From: Burkholderia pyrrocinia | GTDB lineage: Bacteria > Pseudomonadota > Gammaproteobacteria > Burkholderiales > Burkholderiaceae | NCBI RefSeq assembly: GCF_003330765.1 | Contig: NZ_CP024902.1 | Location: forward strand, 744,001 to 808,000 | DNA length: 64,000 nucleotides | Reading direction: 5' to 3' | Part shown: positions 1 through 10,724 of the stretch, piece after piece | Numbering within the stretch: position 1 is the first letter of the stretch | Layout of the letters: the number at the start of each line of letters is the position of its first letter | Made by a program: the position numbers and the translations under genes | Notes under the pieces: generated by a model | The model's input: only the letters and a program-made list of their open reading frames with translations | The model's database searches: none | What the model was told of the DNA's origin: nothing

Positions 1-76
1 GCCTGGCCGGCGTCGTTCGTTCGGACGACGTGAAAGCCGCTATTGTACTTGCCTTGCGAAGCACCCAGACGATCCG

Positions 77-2407
77 ATGCCTGTGTCCCCACGCCGTTCC
101 ACCGCCGCCGTTGCCGATTCCGCCGATCCGTTCGACGCGGAGGATGCCGCGCTACCCGCGCGTAGCGCGGGGGAGCGCGATGCAGGGGAGCGCGCCGCGC
201 CGCGCCGCGCCGGGCCGAAGCGCGGCGCCGACGGGCGGCTCGCGCAGCCGGCCGCCGCCGCGCCCGATGCCGAAGGCAGCGCCGCGAGCGACGAAGCGGG
301 CGCGGCTGGCGCGAAGCGCAAGAAGAAGGCGGCCGCCGACAAACCCGTGAAGACCGCCGACAAACTCGCGAAGCTTGGCCTCACGCGCTCGATCGATCTC
401 GTGCTGCATCTGCCGATGCGCTATGAGGACGAAACCACGCTCACGCCGATCGGCGAACTGCTGCCGGGCGGCATCGCGCAGACCGAAGGCGTCGTGTTCG
501 ACAACGAGGTCGCGTTCCGGCCGCGCCGCCAGCTCGTCGTGAAGATCCAGGACGACGACGGCGAGCACCTCGTGCTGCGCTTCCTGAATTTCTACGGCTC
601 GCAGGTCAAGCAGATGGCCGTCGGCCAGCGGCTGCGCGTGCGCGGCGACGTGCGCGGCGGTTTCTTCGGGATGGAGATGGTGCATCCGGCGGTGCGCGTC
701 GTCGAAGCGGATGCCCCGCTGCCGCAGGTGCTCACGCCCGTCTATCCAAGCACGGCCGGCGTGTCGCAGGCCTATCTGCGCAAGGCGATCGAGAACGCGG
801 TCGAGCGTACGCCGCTGCCCGAGCTGCTGCCGCCCGAGATCGATCGCGCGTACCTGCAGCCGCTCGGCGTGCCGTCGCTCGAGCAGGCCGTGCGCATCCT
901 GCACCACCCGCGCGTCGATTCCGACGAAGCCGCGCTGATGGACGGCTCGCATCCCGCGTGGACGCGCATCAAGTTCGAGGAGCTGCTCGCGCAGCAACTG
1001 TCGCTCAAGCGCGCGCACGAGGAGCGCCGCACGCGAGCGGCGCCCGCGATGCCGCGCCGCACCGCGAACGATGCCGACGCGCTGACGACCCGGTTCTACG
1101 CCGCGTTGCCGTTCGCGCTGACGGGCGCGCAGTCGCGCGTCGTCGACGAGATCGCGCACGACCTCACGCTCGCGCACCCGATGCAGCGCCTGCTGCAGGG
1201 CGACGTCGGCAGCGGCAAGACGGTCGTCGCGGCGCTGGCCGCCACGCAGGCGATCGACGCCGGCTACCAGGCCGCGCTGATGGCGCCCACCGAAATCCTC
1301 GCCGAGCAGCACGCGCGCAAGCTGCGCGCCTGGCTCGAGCCGCTCGGCGTCACGGTTGCGTGGCTGGCGGGCAGCCTGAAGGCGAAGGAGAAGCGCGCGG
1401 CGATCGAGGCGGCCGCGCTCGGCACCGCGCAGCTCGTGATCGGCACGCACGCGATCATCCAGGACACGGTCGAATTCGCGCGGCTCGGCCTCGTGATCGT
1501 CGACGAGCAGCACCGCTTCGGCGTCGAGCAGCGTCTCGCGCTGCGCGCGAAGGCCGCGAACGCGGCCAACGGCGCGCGCGATTTCCAGCCGCACCAGCTG
1601 ATGATGTCGGCCACGCCGATTCCGCGCACGCTCGCGATGACGTACTACGCGGATCTCGAGGTCTCGACGATCGACGAGCTGCCGCCGGGCCGCACGCCCG
1701 TGCTGACGCGCCTCGTCGGCGACGCGCGGCGCGAGGAGGTGATCGCCCGCGTGCGCGAGGCCGCGCTGACGGGGCGCCAGGTGTACTGGGTGTGCCCGCT
1801 GATCGAGGAGAGCGAGACGCTGCAGCTGCAGACGGCCGTCGAGACCTACGAGACGCTGGCCGCCACACTCCCCGAGTTGAAGGTCGGGCTCGTGCACGGC
1901 CGGCTGTCGCCGGCCGACAAGGCGGCCGTGATGGAAGCGTTCACGCGCAACGACGTGCAGCTGCTCGTCGCGACGACCGTGATCGAAGTCGGCGTCGACG
2001 TGCCGAATGCGTCGCTGATGGTGATCGAGCATGCGGAGCGCTTCGGCCTCGCGCAGCTGCACCAGTTGCGCGGTCGCGTCGGGCGCGGCACCGCGGCGTC
2101 GGTGTGCGTGCTGCTGTACACGGGGCCGCTGTCGATTACCGGGCGCGAGCGGCTGAAGACGATGCGCGAGACGACCGACGGCTTCGAGATCGCGCGGCGC
2201 GACCTCGAAATCCGCGGCCCCGGCGAATTCCTCGGCGCGCGCCAGTCGGGCGCGGCGATGCTGCGCTTTGCCAACCTCGAGACCGACGGCTGGCTGATCG
2301 ACCCGGCCCGCGAGGCCGCGACGCGGCTGATCGCTGCGTACCCCGACGTCGTCACGCAGCATCTTGCGCGCTGGCTCGGCGCGCGCGAGCAGTACCTGAA
2401 GGCCTGA
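77..2407 (+). CDS. recG: ATP-dependent DNA helicase RecG
   Basis: Superfamily 2 helicase that reverses stalled replication forks and branch-migrates Holliday junctions. The 776-residue product has the wedge/OB-fold region from about residue 100 to 250, Walker A GDVGSGKT near residue 375, the DEQH box near 475, and the C-terminal helicase motifs with HQLRGRVGRG and the TRG region near 650. The first roughly 95 residues are a low-complexity Ala/Arg/Pro/Lys stretch that is not part of the usual family fold (about 690 residues); conserved sequence starts around KLGLTRSIDLVLHLP. The ATG at 77 is the first in-frame start; a later start inside the extension cannot be excluded. oxyR follows 126 bp downstream on the same strand. 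Confidence 0.96.
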   Translation: MPVSPRRSTAAVADSADPFDAEDAALPARSAGERDAGERAAPRRAGPKRGADGRLAQPAAAAPDAEGSAASDEAGAAGAKRKKKAAADKPVKTADKLAKLGLTRSIDLVLHLPMRYEDETTLTPIGELLPGGIAQTEGVVFDNEVAFRPRRQLVVKIQDDDGEHLVLRFLNFYGSQVKQMAVGQRLRVRGDVRGGFFGMEMVHPAVRVVEADAPLPQVLTPVYPSTAGVSQAYLRKAIENAVERTPLPELLPPEIDRAYLQPLGVPSLEQAVRILHHPRVDSDEAALMDGSHPAWTRIKFEELLAQQLSLKRAHEERRTRAAPAMPRRTANDADALTTRFYAALPFALTGAQSRVVDEIAHDLTLAHPMQRLLQGDVGSGKTVVAALAATQAIDAGYQAALMAPTEILAEQHARKLRAWLEPLGVTVAWLAGSLKAKEKRAAIEAAALGTAQLVIGTHAIIQDTVEFARLGLVIVDEQHRFGVEQRLALRAKAANAANGARDFQPHQLMMSATPIPRTLAMTYYADLEVSTIDELPPGRTPVLTRLVGDARREEVIARVREAALTGRQVYWVCPLIEESETLQLQTAVETYETLAATLPELKVGLVHGRLSPADKAAVMEAFTRNDVQLLVATTVIEVGVDVPNASLMVIEHAERFGLAQLHQLRGRVGRGTAASVCVLLYTGPLSITGRERLKTMRETTDGFEIARRDLEIRGPGEFLGARQSGAAMLRFANLETDGWLIDPAREAATRLIAAYPDVVTQHLARWLGAREQYLKA

Positions 2408-2491
2408 TCCACCGGTTTGGGGCCGGATCTGAAGCCGCCAATCGATGCGTCGCGATGCAGAGAAACTTGGCGAACCGGTGCCGGAGGGTGT

Positions 2492-2506
2492 ATAAATTAA
2501 ACCTAT
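2492..2506 (+). promoter_or_regulatory. Candidate OxyR half-site upstream of oxyR
   Basis: The 15-mer ATAAATTAAACCTAT matches the published OxyR half-site pattern ATAGnTnnnAnCTAT at all defined positions but one. A weaker second half follows after 7 bp (ATAT at 2514). It lies about 30 bp before the oxyR start and overlaps an AT-rich TATAAA, so it fits LysR-type autoregulation. This is seen as sequence only; binding is inferred. Confidence 0.4.
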
Positions 2507-2533
2507 CGCATGTATATCCCTGATTGACCCACA

Positions 2534-3493
2534 ATGACGCTGACTGAATTGAAATACATCGTCGCGGTCGCGCGCGAGCGGCATTTCGGCCGCGCGGCCG
2601 AAGCATGCTTCGTAAGCCAGCCGACGCTGTCGGTGGCGATCAAGAAGCTTGAAGACGAGCTGAACGTGCAGATTTTCGAGCGCGGCGCGAGCGAAGTGAG
2701 CGTGACGCCGATCGGCGATCAGATCGTCACGCAGGCGCAGCGCGTGCTCGAGCAGACCTTCGCGATCAAGGAGATCGCGAAGCAGGGCAAGGACCCGCTG
2801 GTCGGCCCGTTCCGCCTCGGCGTGATCTATACGATCGGGCCGTACCTGCTGCCGACGCTCGTCAAGCAGATGATCCAGCGTGTTCCGCAGATGCCGTTGA
2901 TGCTGCAGGAGAACTACACGCTGAAGCTGCTCGAACTGCTGAAGCAGGGCGAGATCGACGCCGCGATCATGGCGCTGCCGTTCCCGGAAACCGGCCTGAT
3001 GGTGCGCCCGCTGTACGACGAGCCTTTCGTCGTCGCGCTGCCGGCCGGCCATCCGTGGGAGAAGCGCGACGAGATCGCCGCCGAGGACCTGAAGCAGGAA
3101 ACCATGCTGCTGCTCGGCAACGGCCACTGCTTCCGCGATCACGTGCTCGGCGTGTGCCCGGAGCTGATGCGCTTCTCGCAGACGGCCGACGGCATCCAGA
3201 AGACCTTCGAGGGTTCGTCGCTCGAGACGATCCGCCACATGGTCGCGAGCGGCGTCGGCATCACCGTGCTGCCGCGGATGTCGGTCGCCGAGATCGGCCC
3301 GCGCGCGAGCGGCCCCGATGCCGAGCTGCTGTCGTACGTACCGTTCAACGAACCGGTGCCCGACCGCCGCGTGGTGCTCGTGTGGCGCAAGAGCTTCACG
3401 CGGATGCCCGCGATCGACGCGATCAGCGATGCGATCACCGCCTGCGTTCTGCCGGGCGTCGCGAAGCTCGACATGCCGGCCACGATGAACTGA
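2534..3493 (+). CDS. oxyR: Hydrogen peroxide sensor, LysR-type regulator OxyR
   Basis: Cytoplasmic transcription factor that senses H2O2 through a disulfide and activates katG, ahpC and related genes. The 319-residue protein has an N-terminal winged helix-turn-helix (residues 1-60, with the typical LKYIVAVARERHFGRAA opening) and a LysR substrate domain. The redox pair is clear: GHCFRDHVLGVC places the cysteines at 199 and 208, exactly the positions in E. coli OxyR. The start ATG follows an AT-rich promoter region with an OxyR-like half-site. katG lies downstream on the same strand after a 641-bp gap, consistent with a peroxide-defence unit, although the gap and its promoter suggest separate transcription. 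Confidence 0.97.
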   Translation: MTLTELKYIVAVARERHFGRAAEACFVSQPTLSVAIKKLEDELNVQIFERGASEVSVTPIGDQIVTQAQRVLEQTFAIKEIAKQGKDPLVGPFRLGVIYTIGPYLLPTLVKQMIQRVPQMPLMLQENYTLKLLELLKQGEIDAAIMALPFPETGLMVRPLYDEPFVVALPAGHPWEKRDEIAAEDLKQETMLLLGNGHCFRDHVLGVCPELMRFSQTADGIQKTFEGSSLETIRHMVASGVGITVLPRMSVAEIGPRASGPDAELLSYVPFNEPVPDRRVVLVWRKSFTRMPAIDAISDAITACVLPGVAKLDMPATMN

Positions 3494-3556
3494 ACGAGCT
3501 GCGGCAGGCGTGCGCGACAGCCGATGGACGGGGTTTGCGACCCCGTTTATTTTTCC

Positions 3557-3611
3557 CTATCGAATAGATAAAATTAATTAAATTAAAATAATCGATAGAT
3601 TTAAATAGAAT
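3557..3611 (+). promoter_or_regulatory. AT-rich promoter/operator region between oxyR and katG
   Basis: A strikingly AT-rich stretch in a GC-rich genome. It contains TTAAAA (3583-3588), a 17-bp spacer and TAGAAT (3606-3611), a plausible -35/-10 pair, and repeated CTATCG/ATAG elements: CTATCGAATAG at 3557-3567 and ATCGATAGAT at 3591-3600, about three helical turns apart. The ATAG/CTAT tetranucleotides are the core of OxyR sites, so this is the best candidate for OxyR-activated transcription towards katG. Confidence 0.45.
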
Positions 3612-3681
3612 CCTCTACGTGGATCGGCGTCGTGTTGACGTCCGATTTGCACGCGGAATGCAAGCGTCAAAGGAGGGTGTC

Positions 3682-3819
3682 ATGATGCGGTCGGTATTGC
3701 AGCACGCGCAGCGGAACATCCGGTTGCGCAACGAGGTCGTACATCGCGCCAAAGCTGCGGTTCGCAGCCTGCGTCCGATTGCGTTCGCGTACCTGGCGGA
3801 CCGTGTGTATGGTGGATGA
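3682..3819 (+). CDS. Small basic protein upstream of katG
   Basis: A 45-residue ORF starting MMRSVLQH and ending YLADRVYGG, rich in Arg. It has an exceptionally strong Shine-Dalgarno (AAAGGAGG at about 3668-3675) with good spacing to ATG 3682, which is the main reason to believe it is translated. It begins about 70 bp after the candidate promoter at 3583-3611, so it could be a leader peptide or small protein co-transcribed with katG. I do not recognise the family; its function is unknown. Confidence 0.45.
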   Translation: MMRSVLQHAQRNIRLRNEVVHRAKAAVRSLRPIAFAYLADRVYGG

Positions 3820-3885
3820 ACGTCGCCGCATGACGGTCCCGTGTGCCGCCGCTTCACCTGCCGTCAAGCCATGAGGGAGCATCGC

Positions 3886-4014
3886 ATGTCCGAAAGCTGG
3901 AACACCACGCGCAGCACCGGCACGACGCCTGCCGGCCGCCGGTTCCCCGAGCGCCCCGCCTGCGGCGCGTCGCAGCGGGAACGCGCGACGAAGGCCACGC
4001 ACGACATCCCGTAG
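3886..4014 (+). CDS. Possible 42-residue ORF in the katG leader
   Basis: ORF MSESWNTTRS... ending HDIP, preceded by GAGGGAG about 8 bp from ATG 3886. It is rich in Thr, Arg and Pro with no recognisable domain. It lies between the small basic ORF and katG on the same strand. The remaining sequence up to katG (4015-4134) holds a short palindrome CAGGAGG-AC-CTCCCTG near 4020-4035 and the katG ribosome-binding site; nothing else is recognisable there. Low confidence because composition in this genome makes short ORFs common. Confidence 0.25.
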   Translation: MSESWNTTRSTGTTPAGRRFPERPACGASQRERATKATHDIP

Positions 4015-4059
4015 TACGACAGGAGGACCTCCCTGTTCCGTTTCTTATCCCCGCAATGA

Positions 4060-6321
<2,262 letters not shown>

Positions 6322-6365
6322 ACCTTGCCGCAGCGTAATGCGGTAGTGCGCTAACGCAGCAACGC

Positions 6366-6398
6366 GAAACGGCCGGTCGAATGACCGGCCGTTTCTTC
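6366..6398 (+). terminator. Rho-independent terminator after katG
   Basis: Perfect 13-bp stem GAAACGGCCGGTC / GACCGGCCGTTTC around a GAAT loop, followed by TTCT. The T-tract is short but the stem is strong. Confidence 0.75.
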
Positions 6399-6431
6399 TG
6401 GAACCGATGTCTTGTCGAAGGAGTGACGACC

Positions 6432-6596
6432 ATGACGCAGATGATGCTGGACATGCGCGCCGCGTTCGCGGCGCCGGTGAAGCGGGCGCCGGCCGCGATG
6501 GCGCGGCGCTTCGTCGGCTTTGCAATCGCCGGCGGCGGCGCGGCCGTGCTGGTCGCGCAGGCGCTGCACGCGTTCGCGCCGGTCGCGGGAGGCTGA
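6432..6596 (+). CDS. Small hydrophobic protein downstream of katG
   Basis: A 54-residue ORF, MTQMMLDMRA..., with AAGGAG 9 bp before ATG 6432. Residues 26-48 (RFVGFAIAGGGAAVLVAQALHAF) form one Gly/Ala-rich hydrophobic helix, so this is probably a single-pass membrane miniprotein. It starts just after the katG terminator, and could be expressed by read-through or from its own promoter. Family unknown. The stretch 6597-6872 before ubiA holds no gene I can support. Confidence 0.5.
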   Translation: MTQMMLDMRAAFAAPVKRAPAAMARRFVGFAIAGGGAAVLVAQALHAFAPVAGG

Positions 6597-6838
6597 GCGC
6601 GCCGTTCTTTGTGCGCTCGGCGGCGTCGCGCCCGGCACGTTTGAGGATTTCGCGAAACTGGCGTCGGTGCCGGAGGCGAACGGCGCGCCGGCCGGTTTGA
6701 TCCGGGGCGTCGTCAAATCTGTCCCTTGATTGGCGCATATCGCGACACGGCGCATGTGGCGGGCCCGTGCGGCCCGTGCGTGTGCGGCGATTGCCGGCCG
6801 CGGGCCGCGCCGACATGACGCGAAGCGCCGCTCGGCTC

Positions 6839-6844
6839 TAAAAT
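6839..6844 (+). promoter_or_regulatory. Probable -10 box of ubiA
   Basis: TAAAAT 29 bp before the ubiA start, of the form seen also before hrcA and purM in this window. A weak -35 (ATGACG, about 19 bp upstream) is present. Confidence 0.35.
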
Positions 6845-6872
6845 GCCGGGGTTATCTTCCCGGTGCTTCGCC

Positions 6873-7736
6873 ATGCTTGCCCGCTTTCCCCTGTATCTGC
6901 GGCTCGTCCGGATGGACAAGCCGATCGGCAGCCTGCTGCTGCTGTGGCCGACGTTGAACGCGCTGTGGATCGCGTCGGACGGGCACCCGCGCTGGCCGCT
7001 GCTCGTGATCTTCACGCTCGGCACGCTGCTGATGCGCTCGGCCGGCTGCGCGATGAACGACTACGCCGACCGCGATTTCGACCGCCACGTGAAGCGCACG
7101 GCCGACCGGCCGCTGACGTCGGGCAAGATCCGCGCATGGGAAGCCGTCGCGATCGCGGTCGGGCTGTCGTTTATCGCGTTCCTGCTGATCCTGCCGCTCA
7201 ATACGCTGACGAAAGAGCTGTCCGTCGTCGCGCTGTTCGTCGCCGGTTCCTATCCGTTCATGAAGCGCTTCTTCGCGATTCCGCAGGCGTATCTCGGCAT
7301 CGCGTTCGGCTTCGGCATCCCGATGGCGTTCGCGGCCGTGCAGGACACGGTGCCGACGGTCGCATGGGTGATGCTGGTCGCGAACATTTTCTGGTCGGTC
7401 GCGTACGACACCGAATACGCGATGGTCGATCGCGACGACGACATCAAGATCGGCATTCGCACGTCCGCACTGACGTTCGGCCGTTTCGACGTCGCGGCCG
7501 TGATGGCGTGTTATGCGGCGACGCTCGGCATCTACGTGTGGATTGGCGTGACGCTCGGCTTTGGCCTTGTGTACTGGGCCGGCTGGGCGGCGGCGGTCGG
7601 CTGCGCGCTGTATCACTACACGCTGATCAAGGACCGCGAGCGGATGCCGTGCTTCGCGGCGTTCCGGCACAACAACTGGCTCGGCGGCGTACTGTTCGCC
7701 GGGATCGCCGCGCATTACCTGCTGGCCGGCAACTGA
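6873..7736 (+). CDS. ubiA: 4-hydroxybenzoate polyprenyltransferase UbiA
   Basis: Integral membrane prenyltransferase that attaches the octaprenyl chain to 4-hydroxybenzoate in ubiquinone synthesis. The 287-residue protein has about eight hydrophobic segments and both Mg-diphosphate motifs: [20 protein letters not shown] near residues 62-81 and [12 protein letters not shown] near 180-191. I chose ATG 6873 ([19 protein letters not shown]) rather than the upstream ATG at 6843 because the family begins at this point. It converges with proC across a shared terminator. Confidence 0.96.
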   Translation: MLARFPLYLRLVRMDKPIGSLLLLWPTLNALWIASDGHPRWPLLVIFTLGTLLMRSAGCAMNDYADRDFDRHVKRTADRPLTSGKIRAWEAVAIAVGLSFIAFLLILPLNTLTKELSVVALFVAGSYPFMKRFFAIPQAYLGIAFGFGIPMAFAAVQDTVPTVAWVMLVANIFWSVAYDTEYAMVDRDDDIKIGIRTSALTFGRFDVAAVMACYAATLGIYVWIGVTLGFGLVYWAGWAAAVGCALYHYTLIKDRERMPCFAAFRHNNWLGGVLFAGIAAHYLLAGN

Positions 7737-7767
7737 ACCAAGCTGCGCGCCGGCTCGCGTTGCCAAT

Positions 7768-7797
7768 AAAAAAGCGGCCGGGTGGCCGCTTTTTTGT
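7768..7797. terminator. Bidirectional terminator between ubiA and proC
   Basis: AAAAAAGCGGCC-GGGT-GGCCGCTTTTTT: a 6-bp GC stem flanked by A-tract and T-tract, able to stop both convergent transcripts. Confidence 0.85.
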
Positions 7798-7832
7798 TTC
7801 CGGCACCAGCGGAGCCGGCACCCCAGAAGCGC

Positions 7833-8645
7833 TTACGCGCGGCCGAGCTCGTCGCCCATTTCCTTCGCGCGCGCCTCGGCCGCGAGCGCGCCGCGCACGA
7901 TCGCTTCCTTCACGCCCTGTGCGTCGAACGACGCGAGCGCGGCGGCCGTCGTGCCGCCCTTCGACGTCACGCGCTCGCGCAGCACGCTCGCCGGTTCGCC
8001 CGATTGTGCGGCGAGTTGCGCGGCGCCCGCGAACGTCGCGACCGCGAGCGCGCGGCCCTGTTCGTCGTTCATGCCAAGGCGGCGCGCGGCTTCCTGCAGC
8101 GCTTCGATGAAATAGAACACGTACGCGGGGCCGCTGCCCGAAATGGCCGTGACGGCGTCGAGCTGCGCTTCGTCGTCGAACCACACGATCTCGCCGACCG
8201 CGCCGAGCACGTTCGAGGCGAGTTCGCGGCCCGCCGCGTCGACGCCCGGCAGCGCGGCGAGGCCCGTCACGCCCATGCCGACGAGCGCGGGCGTGTTCGG
8301 CATCGTGCGCACGACGCGGGCGTAGTCGCCGAGCCAGCGTGCGAGGTCCGTGCCGCGGATGCCGGCCGCGATGCTGATCACGAGTTGCGATTTCAGGTGC
8401 GGCGCGAGCGCCTGCGCGACGTCCTTCAGCACCTGCGGCTTCACCGCGAGCACGACCGCGTCGTAATCGGCGAGCGTCGCGTCGACGGCCGCGCCGGTGC
8501 GCACGCCGAATTGCTGCGCGGCGCGCGCGCGGGCGTCTTCGTTGACGTCGATGGCATACAGGCCGTCAGCGGCGACGCCGCGCTTGATCAGGCCGCCGAT
8601 CAGGGCCGCGGCCATGTTGCCGCCGCCGATGAATGCGATTTTCAT
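7833..8645 (-). CDS. proC: Pyrroline-5-carboxylate reductase ProC
   Basis: Last step of proline synthesis: NAD(P)H-dependent reduction of 1-pyrroline-5-carboxylate. 270 residues, the normal length. N-terminal Rossmann motif IGGGNMAAALIGG at residues 6-18, and the C-terminal dimerisation domain with SGSGPAYVF near 170 and the family signature VTSKGGTTAAAL near 225. It lies 51 bp downstream of the YggS-type gene on the same strand, the common yggS-proC pairing. Confidence 0.97.
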   Translation of the reverse strand: MKIAFIGGGNMAAALIGGLIKRGVAADGLYAIDVNEDARARAAQQFGVRTGAAVDATLADYDAVVLAVKPQVLKDVAQALAPHLKSQLVISIAAGIRGTDLARWLGDYARVVRTMPNTPALVGMGVTGLAALPGVDAAGRELASNVLGAVGEIVWFDDEAQLDAVTAISGSGPAYVFYFIEALQEAARRLGMNDEQGRALAVATFAGAAQLAAQSGEPASVLRERVTSKGGTTAAALASFDAQGVKEAIVRGALAAEARAKEMGDELGRA

Positions 8646-8696
8646 GATGTCGGATTGAGCGAGTGAGTGAACGGAAAGGCGGAAAGGGTGCGGCGT

Positions 8697-9395
8697 TCAG
8701 TGCGCGTAATCGCGCGCGCCGAAGATCGCGGTGCCGACGCGCACGATCGTCGCGCCTTCGAGCACGGCCGCGTCGAGATCGGCGGACATGCCCATCGACA
8801 ACGTGTCGAGCGGCAGGCCGTCGGCACGCAATGCGTCGAACAGCGTGCACAGCGCGCGATGCGGCGCGCGTTGTGCTTCGGTGTCGCCGGCAGGTTCAGG
8901 AATCGCCATCAGGCCGCGCAGCCGCAGCGACGGCAGCGCGGCGACCGCGCGCGCGACTTCGGCCACGTTGGCCGGCGCGACGCCGCTCTTCGACGCCTCG
9001 CCGCTGATGTTCACCTGCACGCACACGTTGAGCGGCGGCAGGTGCGCGGGGCGTTGTTCCGACAGGCGCTGGGCGATCTTCAGCCGGTCGACCGAATGGA
9101 CCCAGTCGAAGCGCTCGGCGACGGCGCGCGTCTTGTTCGATTGTAGCGGCCCGATGAAATGCCATTCGAGCCCCGCACGCAGGTCGGCGAGCGCGTCGAT
9201 CTTGTCGATCGATTCCTGCACGTAGTTTTCGCCGAATGCGCGCTGCCCGGCCGCATGCGCGGCGCGCACGTCGGCGGCGGGAAACGTCTTCGAGACGGCG
9301 AGCAGCGACACGGTGGCGGGATCGCGGCCGGCCGCGCGGGCGGCGTCGGCAATGCGGCGATGAACGGATTCGAGACGGGCGGCGAGATCGGACAT
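8697..9395 (-). CDS. PLP homeostasis protein, YggS/ProSC family
   Basis: Pyridoxal-phosphate-binding single-domain TIM barrel protein of the YggS/PLPBP family, which buffers PLP and affects amino-acid and keto-acid balance rather than catalysing a known reaction. 232 residues from ATG 9395 (MSDLAARLESVHRRI). The PLP lysine is K36 in LLAVSKTFPA; GENYVQE, WHFIGPLQSNK and the C-terminal LSMGMSADLDAAV phosphate-binding region are present. An open frame continues far upstream but without coding similarity, so the start is set at 9395. It is upstream of proC on the same strand. Confidence 0.95.
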   Translation of the reverse strand: MSDLAARLESVHRRIADAARAAGRDPATVSLLAVSKTFPAADVRAAHAAGQRAFGENYVQESIDKIDALADLRAGLEWHFIGPLQSNKTRAVAERFDWVHSVDRLKIAQRLSEQRPAHLPPLNVCVQVNISGEASKSGVAPANVAEVARAVAALPSLRLRGLMAIPEPAGDTEAQRAPHRALCTLFDALRADGLPLDTLSMGMSADLDAAVLEGATIVRVGTAIFGARDYAH

Positions 9396-9493
9396 GGCGG
9401 GCACGGAAGCAGGCACGGAAGCAGGCATGAAGCGGATGCGCCGCGGCACGCGGCGCATCGATCCGCACATTATACGGACGCTGCGCGCGAGGC

Positions 9494-10720
9494 CTAGCCG
9501 TACAGCAAATGCTCGACGAGCTGGATCCAGTGGGCGACCGGAATCTGCGTGCCGCTCTGCAGGTGCGCGATGCAGCCGATGTTGCCGGACACGATCATCT
9601 GCGGTTCGAGCGCCTGCAGCTTCAGCAGCTTCTGCTTGCGCAACCGGTACGACAGCGACGGCTGCGTCAGCGAATACGTGCCGGCCGAGCCGCAGCACAG
9701 ATGGCTGTCGGCCGGCAGCCGCACGTCGATGCCGAGCGTCTCGAGCAGGCGTTCGACCTTGCCGCGCGACTGCTGGCCGTGCTGCAGCGTGCATGGCGGG
9801 TGGTACGCGACGGTATGGATCGCGCGGCGGCGCGCGAGCGTCGCGAGTTCGGCCTCGAACGGGAGCAGCACGTCGGAGATGTCGCGCGTCAGCGAGACGA
9901 TGCGCTGCGCCTTCTCCGCGTAGGCCGGGTCGTCGCGCAGCAGGTGCGCGTATTCGAGCACCGTCACGCCGCAGCCCGATGCGTTCATCACGATCGCCTC
10001 GGCGCCCTGCTCGACATGGGGCCACCACGCGTCGATGTTGCGGCGCGCGTCGTCGAGCGCTTCGTCGTGATAGTTCAGGTGCAGGCGGATCGCGCCGCAG
10101 CAGCCCGCGTCGGGCGCGACGACTGTCTCGATGCCGAGCGCGTCGAGCACGCGCGCGGTCGCGATGTTGATGTTCGGCAGCATCGACGGCTGTACGCAGC
10201 CGGCGAGCATCAGCATCTTGCGCGTATGCGTGCGGTGCGGCCATTCGAGCAGCCGCGTGCGCGGCGGCACCTTGTCGCGCAGCCGCTTCGGCAGCAACGG
10301 CCGCACGTGCTGGCCGAGCCGCATCATCGGCGAGAACAGCGCGGCGTTCGGCACGAGGCTCGCGAGCACGCGGCGCACGAGGCGTTGCTGCACGGGGCGC
10401 TGCACCTGCGCTTCGACGTGCTTGCGGCCGATCTCGACGAGCCGGCCGAACTCGACGCCCGACGGGCAGGTCGTCTCGCAGCTGCGGCACGTGAGGCAGC
10501 GGTCGAGGTGCTGCTGCGTGCTGCGCGTGACGTTCGCGCCTTCGACCATCTGCTTGATCAGGTAGATGCGCCCGCGCGGGCCGTCGAGTTCGTCGCCGAG
10601 CAGCTGGTAGGTCGGGCAGGTCGCGGTGCAGAACCCGCAATGCACGCACTTGCGCAGGATGGCGTCGGCCTCGTCGCCGTCGGGCGTGTTGCGGATGAAA
10701 TCGGCGAGGTTCGTTTGCAT
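9494..10720 (-). CDS. glcF: Glycolate oxidase iron-sulfur subunit GlcF
   Basis: Electron-transfer subunit of the membrane-associated glycolate dehydrogenase, which oxidises glycolate to glyoxylate. 408 residues. Two ferredoxin-type [4Fe-4S] motifs: CVHCGFCTATCP (Cys 25, 28, 31, 35) and CLTCRSCETTCP (Cys 75, 78, 81, 85), followed by two CCG-type cysteine-rich domains (GCCGAIR, CCGSAGTY). The start is only 4 bp after the glcE stop, so the two are almost certainly co-translated in the order glcD-glcE-glcF. Confidence 0.96.
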   Translation of the reverse strand: MQTNLADFIRNTPDGDEADAILRKCVHCGFCTATCPTYQLLGDELDGPRGRIYLIKQMVEGANVTRSTQQHLDRCLTCRSCETTCPSGVEFGRLVEIGRKHVEAQVQRPVQQRLVRRVLASLVPNAALFSPMMRLGQHVRPLLPKRLRDKVPPRTRLLEWPHRTHTRKMLMLAGCVQPSMLPNINIATARVLDALGIETVVAPDAGCCGAIRLHLNYHDEALDDARRNIDAWWPHVEQGAEAIVMNASGCGVTVLEYAHLLRDDPAYAEKAQRIVSLTRDISDVLLPFEAELATLARRRAIHTVAYHPPCTLQHGQQSRGKVERLLETLGIDVRLPADSHLCCGSAGTYSLTQPSLSYRLRKQKLLKLQALEPQMIVSGNIGCIAHLQSGTQIPVAHWIQLVEHLLYG

Positions 10721-10724
10721 CGAC

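Noticed and set aside
152..3238. A 1028-codon minus-strand frame across recG and oxyR
   Set aside because: Composition typical of an antisense shadow, no motifs, and it covers two clear genes.
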